This document shows positions 58,116 to 64,000 of a DNA stretch of 64,000 bases, piece after piece. The DNA is from Limosilactobacillus caccae (GTDB lineage: Bacteria > Bacillota > Bacilli > Lactobacillales > Lactobacillaceae). The notes under the pieces are model-generated. The model had not been told where the DNA came from. It was given only the letters and a program-made list of their open reading frames with translations, and ran no database searches. A program made the position numbers and the translations under genes. The first letter of the stretch is position 1, and the number at the start of each line of letters is the position of its first letter. The stretch spans positions 62,001 to 126,000 of the forward strand of contig NZ_FTOY01000004.1 in assembly GCF_900156885.1 (NCBI RefSeq), given 5' to 3'.

Positions 58116-58152
58116 TAAAAAAGATCTGGTAGTTTTGCCAGATCTTTTTTAT
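58116..58152. terminator. Shared terminator
   Basis: AAAAAAGATCTGG and CCAGATCTTTTTT form a stem between the convergent YczE-like gene and the small membrane protein gene. Confidence 0.9.
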
Positions 58153-58442
58153 TACTTATTCGGTTTAAGAAAGACGATTAAAACAAATATCACCAGGTAG
58201 GCGACACCGAGTAAGAAAATGACCCTTCCCGTCGTCCACCAAACACTATCCGTGAAAAAGCCACGACAAAAGAGCCCGAGCCCTAAGCCAATTAAGCCAG
58301 GCGACGATATTTCTGCATTTTTCTTTGCCTGTTCTGCTGGCGTTCCTACTTGGCGGATTGCTAATTTAAGCCACTTTCCCCGCAGTAGTTGAATGCCCAC
58401 CACCAAAAAGATCAAACTAAAAGTTAGGTAGATAATACTCAT
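58152..58442 (-). CDS. Small three-helix membrane protein of unknown function
   Basis: 96 residues from ATG 58442, which has GGAGGAAAAGG upstream. Three hydrophobic stretches (residues 1-16, 50-66, 70-90) with a Lys/Arg-rich loop between the first and second. No family recognised. It lies 32 nt downstream of the AraC-family gene and probably shares its transcript. Confidence 0.65.
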   Translation of the reverse strand: MSIIYLTFSLIFLVVGIQLLRGKWLKLAIRQVGTPAEQAKKNAEISSPGLIGLGLGLFCRGFFTDSVWWTTGRVIFLLGVAYLVIFVLIVFLKPNK

Positions 58443-58474
58443 TCCTTTTCCTCCACATAACAAAATGTTGTTCC

Positions 58475-59299
58475 TTAATTATACTTCTGTTGCCGGTACT
58501 TGCGGGGACTAATTCCATATGTTTGCTTAAACATCCGGGTAAAGGAGTTAGTATGTTGGTAACCACATTGCTCGGCAATCTGGTCAATACTAAGGGTGGA
58601 CGACTCCAACAGGTGCCGTGCCTTGGTGATTTTAAAATTACGGATATAATCACTCGAGGTTAAGTCTAAGTTTTGCTTGAACAGGTCCGTCAAATAACTC
58701 CGGTTCAGGTTGACCGACCGGGCTAACTTGTCCACTGAGACCGTCGATAAATGCTGACCAACGTATTGGATCGCCTGCGTGACGTACTGATTTTGCTGTG
58801 GCTTTTCCGGCTTAACGTCGCTAACCGTTGCCGCCGCAATTAAACTCAGGAAACGCAAGAGATAGCTAAGCGACAGCAACTTATTGGCGGGGGTCATCTT
58901 ATCAATCAGCAAAATTTGATTGACACTATTTGCTAATTCAAATGAGTTGCTGCTGTTAAAAACGGGGGTCGTTTCGGAAATCGCTAACTGGTCGATGAGC
59001 TGGGCCGCCCCCTGTCCAGCAAAGCCTACCCAGACATATGACCAGGGCGTCGCTTGGTCCGCAATATAGGTGGTCCGGTAGTTGGGTTCAATCAAAAAGC
59101 CCTGCCCCGCATGCAGATGGTAGGCAATATTATTAACGGTGAAAGTCCCCGACCCGGCAAGAATATAGTGGATAAGGTAATAGGGACGGACAGCCGGACC
59201 ATACTTATGCCCGGGCAGCGTGTCAGAACGCCCCACTGACGTGATCCCTAGTTCGGCATCACGGGGCAGCGGATAATCTTTTGCAATTGCCTTTTCCAT
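58475..59299 (-). CDS. AraC-family regulator (MsmR/RafR type)
   Basis: 274 residues. An N-terminal cupin-like sugar-sensing half (YLIHYILAGSGTFTVNN, LHAGQGFLIEPNYRTTYIAD) and two C-terminal helix-turn-helix units (VDKLARSVNLNRSYLTDLFKQ and IDQIAEQCGYQHTNSFTRMFKQTYGISPRKYRQ). Such proteins activate raffinose/melibiose genes; the alpha-galactosidase nearby is the obvious target. A cre-like site lies upstream of its start. Confidence 0.87.
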   Translation of the reverse strand: MEKAIAKDYPLPRDAELGITSVGRSDTLPGHKYGPAVRPYYLIHYILAGSGTFTVNNIAYHLHAGQGFLIEPNYRTTYIADQATPWSYVWVGFAGQGAAQLIDQLAISETTPVFNSSNSFELANSVNQILLIDKMTPANKLLSLSYLLRFLSLIAAATVSDVKPEKPQQNQYVTQAIQYVGQHLSTVSVDKLARSVNLNRSYLTDLFKQNLDLTSSDYIRNFKITKARHLLESSTLSIDQIAEQCGYQHTNSFTRMFKQTYGISPRKYRQQKYN

Positions 59300-59324
59300 T
59301 AAATCACCTCACTATTCTCTGGTA

Positions 59325-59337
59325 GGTAGCGCTTTCA
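59325..59337 (-). promoter_or_regulatory. cre-like CcpA site upstream of the AraC regulator
   Basis: On the minus strand TGAAAGCGCTACC, a good match to the CcpA consensus, lies 26 nt before the regulator's start codon. With the site before melA it suggests the whole locus is under catabolite control. Confidence 0.7.
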
Positions 59338-59347
59338 TCAGCTGCTA

Positions 59348-59384
59348 AAAAAAGACAGCCCAGCCAAAACTGAACTGTCCTCTT
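59348..59384 (-). terminator. Terminator of tRNA-His
   Basis: GACAGTTCAG and CTGGGCTGTC pair around TTTTGG, with seven T on the minus strand, directly after the tRNA. Confidence 0.85.
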
Positions 59385-59393
59385 TTAGGTCAG

Positions 59394-59469
59394 GGCGGTA
59401 TGTGGGATTTGAACCCACGCGTGCCGGACCCACAAACCGGTGTGTTAACCAAACTTCACCAATACCGCC
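59394..59469 (-). tRNA. tRNA-His (anticodon GTG)
   Basis: Minus-strand cloverleaf with an extra 5' G that pairs with C73, the identity element of tRNA-His, followed by GCGGTAT / ATACCGC. Anticodon loop TTGTGGG gives GTG; the T-arm is GTGGG-TTCAAAT-CCCAC. The last pair of the anticodon stem is T-T. Confidence 0.93.
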
Positions 59470-59525
59470 ATATCACTGCCTACTATCATACCACAAGCAG
59501 GCAAGTAATAAAAAGAGTTTTTAAG

Positions 59526-60296
59526 TTATTTTTTCTGCTTATCCGTTAAGTAGTTGACCATCCGTAAGAAGTTATCAACATCAAGACTCGCCCGGCCGAT
59601 CAAAACGCCGTCCACATCAGGCTTACTCATGATTTCACCGATATTATCAGGGTTAACACTCCCACCATAGAGGATCCTAATCTTATCAGCAATCTCGTAG
59701 GTGTAATTATCAGCGATTGTCCGGCGAATCTGCCGACAACCTTCTTCGGCAAGGGTCGGGTTAGCATGCTGACCATAGCCAACTGCCCAACTCGGCTCAT
59801 ACGAAACAACCACATTTTTAATCTGGTCGAGGGAAACATCCCGCAAGACACTCATTAGTTGTTGAAAGACATAGTGGATCTCACCGTTGACTTCTTTTTG
59901 GACCATCGTCTCGTCAGTACAGATGATTGGGGTAACCCCCATCTCTAATGCCGCTAAGACCTTTTTATTAACGGTATCATTATCTTCGTTAAAGAGGCGC
60001 CGCCGTTCGATGTGCCCTAACATTACGTAGGATACACCAGCATCCGCCAGCCCACGAAGACTAATCTCGCCGGTATAAGCACCAGAATACTCGGCTGCCG
60101 CGTTTTGTGCGATCACTTTTAATCCTGAGTCACCGGCTGCCTGGACCATGCTTGGTAAAGAGAATGCTTGGGCTGCAATCCCCACTTCGACTTCTTTTTG
60201 CTGTGGAAGCTTTCTCTTGATTGCATTAACAAATTCCACTGATTCCTGGACATTCTTATGCATCTTCCAATTAGCCGCGATAAATGGTTTCCGCAT
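59526..60296 (-). CDS. tpiA: Divergent triosephosphate isomerase paralog
   Basis: 256 residues from ATG 60296 (AAGGAGG 8 nt upstream). The catalytic Lys (FIAANWKMHKN), His (MLGHIERRR) and Glu (VVSYEPSWAVGYG) are in place and YGGSVNPDNI binds phosphate. Differences from standard enzymes: GHSERR has Ile for Ser, and loop 6 reads SYEPSWAVGYGQHA instead of AYEPVWAIGTGK. It stands alone, not in a gap-pgk operon, so it may be a second copy. Activity is plausible but the partner substrate may differ. Confidence 0.88.
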   Translation of the reverse strand: MRKPFIAANWKMHKNVQESVEFVNAIKRKLPQQKEVEVGIAAQAFSLPSMVQAAGDSGLKVIAQNAAAEYSGAYTGEISLRGLADAGVSYVMLGHIERRRLFNEDNDTVNKKVLAALEMGVTPIICTDETMVQKEVNGEIHYVFQQLMSVLRDVSLDQIKNVVVSYEPSWAVGYGQHANPTLAEEGCRQIRRTIADNYTYEIADKIRILYGGSVNPDNIGEIMSKPDVDGVLIGRASLDVDNFLRMVNYLTDKQKK

Positions 60297-60426
60297 TGTT
60301 GCTGCCTCCTTTTTATCCTTACCATTAAGTATCGCATACTTTGCCAAGCAAAGTGATTAAAACTTCGCAAAATTTAATTTTCTTAGTATGATTAAGGAGA
60401 AGCACTTAACAAGGAGGCAGACTGCT

Positions 60427-60975
60427 GTGCAACGAAGCCGTAAATTTATTAGCAAGAAAATGTCCTACGCCCTCCGGCACAATCCCGGTAAATACGGACT
60501 TAAATTGGATGAATATGGCTACACCGACCTTCATCAGTTCATCACCGCAATGAACCGTGTCCACCACTTTGAACCGCCACTCACCGCCACCGCGATTAAC
60601 GACGTGATTGCAAATTCAACTAAGCAGCGTTTTGAAATTAAGAAGGACCGCATTTGCGCCCTGTATGGTCATTCGATTCCGGGGATCATTAAGCACCAAG
60701 AAGCGGTGCCGCCAGCAATCTTGTACCACGGCACCGCTCACCGCTTCATGCCAAGTATTACCGAACTCGGCCTATTGCCCATGCAACGACAATTCGTCCA
60801 CCTCTCGACAGATATTCCAATGGCTAAGCAGGTTGGTAGCCGCCACGACCCCCAGCCAGTTATTCTCCAGGTCGACACAATTGCTGCGCGCCAGGCAGGC
60901 GTGAAGTTTTACATCGGCAACGACGAAGTGTGGCTTTGTGATGAGCTGCCGGCAAAGTTTTTCAAGCAAATTTAA
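60427..60975 (+). CDS. kptA: KptA/Tpt1-type RNA 2'-phosphotransferase
   Basis: 182 residues from GTG 60427, which has AAGGAGG 9 nt upstream. The N-terminal wing contains KKMSYALRHNPGKYGLKLDEYGY with the Arg-His pair; the NAD-binding part has LYHGTAHRF and FVHLSTDIPMAKQVGSRH; IGNDEVWLCDELPAKFF ends it. In yeast Tpt1 removes the 2'-phosphate left by tRNA splicing using NAD. Bacteria lack such splicing, so the natural substrate is unknown. Confidence 0.9.
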   Translation: MQRSRKFISKKMSYALRHNPGKYGLKLDEYGYTDLHQFITAMNRVHHFEPPLTATAINDVIANSTKQRFEIKKDRICALYGHSIPGIIKHQEAVPPAILYHGTAHRFMPSITELGLLPMQRQFVHLSTDIPMAKQVGSRHDPQPVILQVDTIAARQAGVKFYIGNDEVWLCDELPAKFFKQI

Positions 60976-60989
60976 TGGGAGGTTTTCAA

Positions 60990-61535
60990 ATGAAAAAAGC
61001 ATACTTAATCCACGGTACTTCAACCCGTGACGATGACTGGTTTCCCTGGCTAGAACAGGTGGCTAAAGAAAAGGGAATTAGCGTCGACCGTCTCTGGCTC
61101 CCCACCCCATTCAGCCCTAACCAGCAGGAGTGGAACAACGCGGTTGATGACCAAGTCCCCGTTGAAGATGGGATTACCCTGATTGCCCACAGTCTCGGCT
61201 GTGTCACCGCTCTCCGTTTTGTCGAGTGCCACGCAATTAACAATGTCAACTTATTGCTCGTCGGGGCCTTTGATCAGGGACTCCCCGCTTACCCAGACCT
61301 TGATTATTTCATGCAGCCAAGCCCTGATTACGCAAAGATTACCCCAAAGATCAATAAGGCCACCGTGATCACCGCCAAAGATGACCCAATCGCTCCCTAC
61401 CAAGCTAGCGTAGCAGTTGCTAAGAAGATTAAAGCAAAGCTCATTGTGCAACCCACTGGAGGCCACTTCTTAAGCAGTGACGGCTTCACTAACTTCCCTC
61501 TCGCCTTAAAAGAATTAAGCGGAGTCGTTAATTAG
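60990..61535 (+). CDS. RBBP9/YdeN-like alpha/beta hydrolase
   Basis: 181 residues. Nucleophile elbow AHSLGCVTALRF, Asp in TAKDDPIAPYQ, His in GGHFLSSDGF: a complete Ser-Asp-His triad. GGGAGG lies 7 nt before ATG 60990, and the gene starts 14 nt after kptA, so they are in one operon. Substrate unknown. Confidence 0.87.
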   Translation: MKKAYLIHGTSTRDDDWFPWLEQVAKEKGISVDRLWLPTPFSPNQQEWNNAVDDQVPVEDGITLIAHSLGCVTALRFVECHAINNVNLLLVGAFDQGLPAYPDLDYFMQPSPDYAKITPKINKATVITAKDDPIAPYQASVAVAKKIKAKLIVQPTGGHFLSSDGFTNFPLALKELSGVVN

Positions 61536-61792
61536 CATTACTATTTTAAGCAGACAGTTAATATTTCTTAATAATTAAAATTAGCTTATTCACATGATAG
61601 GCAATTATCATTTTTTGCTTAAAAATGAGACAGTTTTTGGTTAAAACGCTCATCAAAAGCTTAGCTAATTATTATCGCTATGCGGCTTGAGACCTGTTAC
61701 AATACTAGGTGAAGAGGGAATGATAAGTTCCCACAAGGACACCTTAATAGGTGCACTGGCAAATTTTAATTATGTTAAAGGAGTTGTTCAAT
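61536..61792 (+). promoter_or_regulatory. Promoter and hairpin-rich leader of peptide B
   Basis: Contains an extended -10 TGTTACAAT at 61695, then two small hairpins, GGGAA-TGATAAG-TTCCC and CACCT-TAAT-AGGTG, before the ribosome site AAAGGAG. A 5' untranslated region of this length with hairpins is unusual for such a small gene. Confidence 0.55.
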
Positions 61793-61885
61793 ATGATGTC
61801 CATTATGAGTAACATGATCGCTTTGCTTAGTTTTGTCGCACTGATTATTGCAACATGCGCCCACGTAATTAACAACCGGGCATAG
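61793..61885 (+). CDS. Tiny hydrophobic membrane peptide, 30 residues (paralog B)
   Basis: ATGATGTCC start with AAAGGAG 9 nt upstream. The product, MMSIMSNMIALLSFVALIIA plus CAHVINNRA-like tail, is one membrane helix with a single Cys and a basic end. It aligns without gaps over the first 26 residues to the peptide at 41410-41511 (identical at M1, M2, S3, S6, N7, I9, A10, S13, F14, V15, L17, A20, A23, I26). It lies alone between a hydrolase gene and a CDF gene, with its own promoter and terminator. Confidence 0.78.
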   Translation: MMSIMSNMIALLSFVALIIATCAHVINNRA

Positions 61886-61905
61886 CAATTATTTTTATTA
61901 TTCGC

Positions 61906-61941
61906 AAGCGGGCTACGATATTTTATCGTGGCCCGCTTTTG
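61906..61941 (+). terminator. Terminator after peptide B
   Basis: AAGCGGGCTACGAT and ATCGTGGCCCGCTT form a 14-bp stem (one mismatch) followed by TTTTGCG. Confidence 0.85.
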
Positions 61942-61985
61942 CGTTACAATAATGCCAATCACACTTTTAAGGAAGTTATCAATCT

Positions 61986-63014
61986 ATGACTAAGTTTGTC
62001 CGTCACCGGGCGAAAGAAATGAAACAGTGGGAGCACACCCAGGCAGTCGAATTAACCAAAATCCGTGCTTCCCAACGGCACTTAATTTATAACCTCATCG
62101 CCTACATTGTAATTTCAATTATCGAGTACTGGCTAGCGGAACTCAGTAAGTCACAGACCTTACGGGCGGATGCTTTTAATAACCTATCGGGGATCATCTC
62201 AACCTTCTTGCTGATGATGGGGCTCCACATTGCCCAAGACGTTGACGACGATGATATTATCGGCGCTAAGCTCCCTAACGGTAACTACCAGGCCCACATG
62301 GGATCTGACCAGCGAGTGCAATTTGTCCGCTGGCGCTATGAGACGATTTTTTCGCTCGTCACCGCGATCGTAATGATTGCCATCGCCCTCAGTGTTATTA
62401 TCGACGGAATCAAAGGGCTGCTCAATCCGGCTAGCCGGGTCGTTCCCCAGCCTGTCGCCTTGATTGGGGCGGGGATCGCATCTGTCATCATGCTCGTCGT
62501 CTGGGCGATGAACCGGCAAACCGGGCGGAAGTTAAAAAACGCCGCATTGCTCGCCTCTGCGCAAGACAGCCTAAGCGACGCCTTTACCAGCATCGGAACA
62601 ATGGTGTCAATCGCTGGTGCCCTCCTCTTTGATCTAAAGTGGCTTGATGGCGTCACCAGTATCATCGTCGGCTTCTTCATTCTCTATTCTGGAGCAAAGA
62701 TTTTCTTCGATAGCAGTCTCAACTTGACAGACTACTTTGATCCACAAGCAGAGTTAGAGTACAAGAAGGAAATTATGGCGGTTCCCCAGGTGGTCGCTGT
62801 CCCCGAACTCAAAGCCCACTATAACGGTAACGTGGTCACCCTTGATGCGGCAGTGATGATTGATGGCAACATGACCGTCATCAAGAGTTTCCAGCTGTCC
62901 GAACACATTGAGAGTCTCCTGCGGCAAAAGTTTGGGATCATCGACACGGATATCTCCTTTATTCCCGATCCCGCCTCATTTTCTGACAAGGACGTTAAGG
63001 GCGAATTTGAATAA
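61986..63014 (+). CDS. Cation diffusion facilitator (CDF) metal exporter
   Basis: 342 residues. Six helices; the metal site in helix 2 is RADAFNN and in helix 5 is AQDSLSDAFTS, an Asp/Asn set closer to manganese-type CDFs than to the HxxxD of zinc exporters. The C-terminal 90 residues form the cytosolic ferredoxin-like domain. Substrate (Mn, or another divalent metal) is inferred. Confidence 0.85.
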   Translation: MTKFVRHRAKEMKQWEHTQAVELTKIRASQRHLIYNLIAYIVISIIEYWLAELSKSQTLRADAFNNLSGIISTFLLMMGLHIAQDVDDDDIIGAKLPNGNYQAHMGSDQRVQFVRWRYETIFSLVTAIVMIAIALSVIIDGIKGLLNPASRVVPQPVALIGAGIASVIMLVVWAMNRQTGRKLKNAALLASAQDSLSDAFTSIGTMVSIAGALLFDLKWLDGVTSIIVGFFILYSGAKIFFDSSLNLTDYFDPQAELEYKKEIMAVPQVVAVPELKAHYNGNVVTLDAAVMIDGNMTVIKSFQLSEHIESLLRQKFGIIDTDISFIPDPASFSDKDVKGEFE

Positions 63015-63029
63015 AATTAAAATTAAAGA

Positions 63030-63058
63030 TTGACAAATTAAAATGAGAATGTTTTAAT
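63030..63058 (+). promoter_or_regulatory. Promoter of the nhaC leader
   Basis: TTGACA (63030-63035) and TTTAAT (63053-63058) with 17-bp spacing; the start is expected near 63065, giving a leader of about 300 nt. Confidence 0.7.
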
Positions 63059-63093
63059 AATGTCAACAACAAACGAGAAAGGAAAGAGCTAAA

Positions 63094-63156
63094 ATGATTC
63101 AGCATTCATTAAATACAACAACCAAGTATTATTACAGCAATGCTTATTTTGCGTGA
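63094..63156 (+). CDS. Leader peptide with Tyr codons (20 residues)
   Basis: ATG with AAGGAAAG about 7-10 nt upstream. The peptide begins MIQHSLNTTTK and then has Tyr-Tyr-Tyr-Ser-Asn-Ala-Tyr-Phe-Ala before TGA: four Tyr and one Phe among the last nine residues. Its 5' part lies inside the first arm of the long-range RNA stem. Not seen in any annotation I know. Confidence 0.65.
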   Translation: MIQHSLNTTTKYYYSNAYFA

Positions 63157-63289
63157 TGTCTGTACCTGTTTCGGGTGCGGGCTGAGACGTTCGCACCTGA
63201 GCAGAGTTGTATTTAATGACCTTTGCTAGGTGTTTTCGATCTAGGAAAGGTGAGTGCTTTTTTTAGCACGTTCCAATAACGAACTACCA

Positions 63290-63333
63290 CCAACTAGGTT
63301 GAGCTGCGTCTCAATTACCTAGTTGGTTTTTTA
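63290..63333 (+). terminator. Terminator within the nhaC leader
   Basis: CCAACTAGGT pairs with ACCTAGTTGG, with an inner TTGAG/CTCAA extension, followed by TTTTTT. It stands 35 nt before the nhaC start codon, where it would stop transcription unless prevented. Confidence 0.9.
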
Positions 63334-63366
63334 TTAGCATAATTTAATGTGGGAGGAAAATTACTC

Positions 63367-64000
63367 ATGAACTTCGTTAACAAATCCGCCAATCAAGAGG
63401 AGCCTCATTTTGGCTTCGGTGAAAGTCTTACCATCTTAGTCGTCATCTTATGTATTCTCGGTTACTTAATTATTTTTGAAAAACAAGAACCACAAGCGCC
63501 ACTCTTCATTGCCTTCACCCTGCTTGCCGTTTACGGTAAGTTGCGGGGCTTTAAGTGGGACACGGTGATGGACGGGATGCGGGACGGCTTACGCGCCGGG
63601 GTCGACCCATTAATCATCTTCTTGTCTATCGGGGTCCTAATCGCCACCTGGATCTTCTCCGGCACCATCCCCACCATCATGTACTTCGGCTTTAAGATCA
63701 TCTCAGTAAAGTTCTTCTTGCCAACGGTCTTCATCGTTTGTACCTTGGTCGGGGTTGCCTGCGGAAGTTCATTTACTACTGTATCAACGATGGGGATCGC
63801 CTTCATCGGGATTGGGGCAACCTTGAAAATTAACCCTGGACTAACTGCTGGGGTAATCGTATCCGGGGCCTTCTGTGGTTCCAACATTTCCCCGCTTTCT
63901 GGAACGACTAACCTGGCCGCTAGCGTCGGTAACATCAGCATCTACGAACACATCAAATCCCTAATGATCACCGACATCCCTGCCTGGGCAATCTGTGTTA
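63367..64000 (+). CDS. nhaC: NhaC-family Na+/H+ antiporter-like transporter (partial, runs off the window)
   Basis: First 211 residues visible. FGESLTILVVILCILGYLIIFEKQEPQAPL, LSIGVLIATWIFSGTIPTIMYFG, GSSFTTVSTMGIAFIGIG and FCGSNISPLSGTTNLAAS are NhaC-family motifs. GGGAGG lies 10 nt before ATG 63367. Some members of this family are tyrosine or amino acid transporters rather than sodium antiporters, and several in Firmicutes have a tyrosine-specific T-box; the Tyr-rich leader peptide here points the same way. Confidence 0.9.
   Translation, partial: MNFVNKSANQEEPHFGFGESLTILVVILCILGYLIIFEKQEPQAPLFIAFTLLAVYGKLRGFKWDTVMDGMRDGLRAGVDPLIIFLSIGVLIATWIFSGTIPTIMYFGFKIISVKFFLPTVFIVCTLVGVACGSSFTTVSTMGIAFIGIGATLKINPGLTAGVIVSGAFCGSNISPLSGTTNLAASVGNISIYEHIKSLMITDIPAWAICV

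Larger units (their letters stand above)
63065..63366 (+). promoter_or_regulatory. Attenuator-like leader of nhaC
   Basis: Elements in order: a leader peptide at 63094-63156; a 13-bp perfect long-range stem, CATTAAATACAAC (63107-63119) with GTTGTATTTAATG (63206-63218); an inner hairpin GGTGCG/CGCACC (63174-63197); a hairpin ACCTTT-CTAG/CTAG-AAAGGT (63219-63251); and a terminator CCAACTAGGT/ACCTAGTTGG with six T (63290-63332), just before the nhaC ribosome site. No T-box bulge sequence is present. See the findings for a mechanism. Confidence 0.75.

Noticed and set aside
63157-63251. TPP riboswitch upstream of nhaC (GGGTGC...CTGAGA resembles it)
   Set aside because: The second conserved TPP part with CCTGA..GGNTAATACC is absent and nhaC is not a thiamine gene; the CTGAGA match looks incidental.
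63065-63333. T-box for tyrosine
   Set aside because: No AGGGTGGNACCGCG-type bulge is present in the leader, unlike the true T-boxes at trpS and metQ.

Overview
The window reads as a chromosomal segment of a heterofermentative lactic acid bacterium, most likely Limosilactobacillus (the reuteri/fermentum/vaginalis neighbourhood). Pointers are the gene set (mevalonate-pathway HMG-CoA reductase, L-2-hydroxyisocaproate dehydrogenase, T-box leaders, CcpA cre sites, OpuC, MetNIQ), the moderate GC content and the typical Firmicutes AAGGAGG ribosome sites. The genus is inferred from recall, not from a search. Most of the window is ordinary core genome; I see no prophage, insertion sequence or CRISPR array.

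Layout. 1-16.5 kb, all on the minus strand, is housekeeping: prs, glmU, purR; a Zur-boxed zinc ABC operon (znuA-znuC-znuB); an orphan ispE, veg, and the ksgA-rnmV-tatD-metG operon; a DUF72 gene; and an overlapping cluster ppx-mvaA-(HELLH protein)-sir2. 16.6-17.5 kb encodes a secreted low-complexity protein built from two arrays of 18-bp repeats. 17.6-28.5 kb carries T-box-controlled trpS, an orphan DNA methyltransferase, ndk, helD, a CPA2 antiporter, a ClC transporter, tRNA-Thr, and an amino acid permease coupled to an isoleucine 2-epimerase-like PLP enzyme. 28.7-35 kb holds nth, a small FMN-binding protein, an MFS exporter, a structured RNA candidate, a HicDH-type dehydrogenase, and a sugar operon (pgi-fructokinase-SemiSWEET) facing a LacI-type regulator whose operator overlaps the operon promoter. 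36-40 kb is a T-box methionine operon (metQ-metN-metI plus an M20 peptidase). 40-46 kb has an acetoin/diacetyl reductase, msrB, an opuC operon and a divergent Rrf2 regulator. 46-54 kb has a P1B-type ATPase, a matrixin-like metalloprotease, a DEDDh exonuclease, a phospholipase-D-like/SF2 helicase, a PAP2 phosphatase and an aldo/keto reductase. 54-64 kb has an EamA exporter, a CcpA-controlled alpha-galactosidase locus with an AraC regulator, tRNA-His, a divergent triosephosphate isomerase, a KptA-like enzyme and a hydrolase, a CDF metal exporter, and the start of an NhaC-family transporter.

Most unusual items. (1) The nhaC leader encodes a 20-residue peptide ending in Tyr-Tyr-Tyr-Ser-Asn-Ala-Tyr-Phe-Ala, lying inside a long-range RNA stem and upstream of a strong terminator: a candidate tyrosine-sensing attenuator that is not a T-box. 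(2) Two very short membrane peptides of 33 and 30 residues, about 20 kb apart, are clear paralogs of each other, each alone between its own promoter and terminator; an unrelated 43-residue membrane peptide lies between them. (3) The repeat protein has a Gly/Phe/Trp-rich tail bounded by two cysteines. (4) Two structured intergenic elements share short conserved blocks. (5) All three ABC solute-binding proteins in the window lack a lipobox cysteine.
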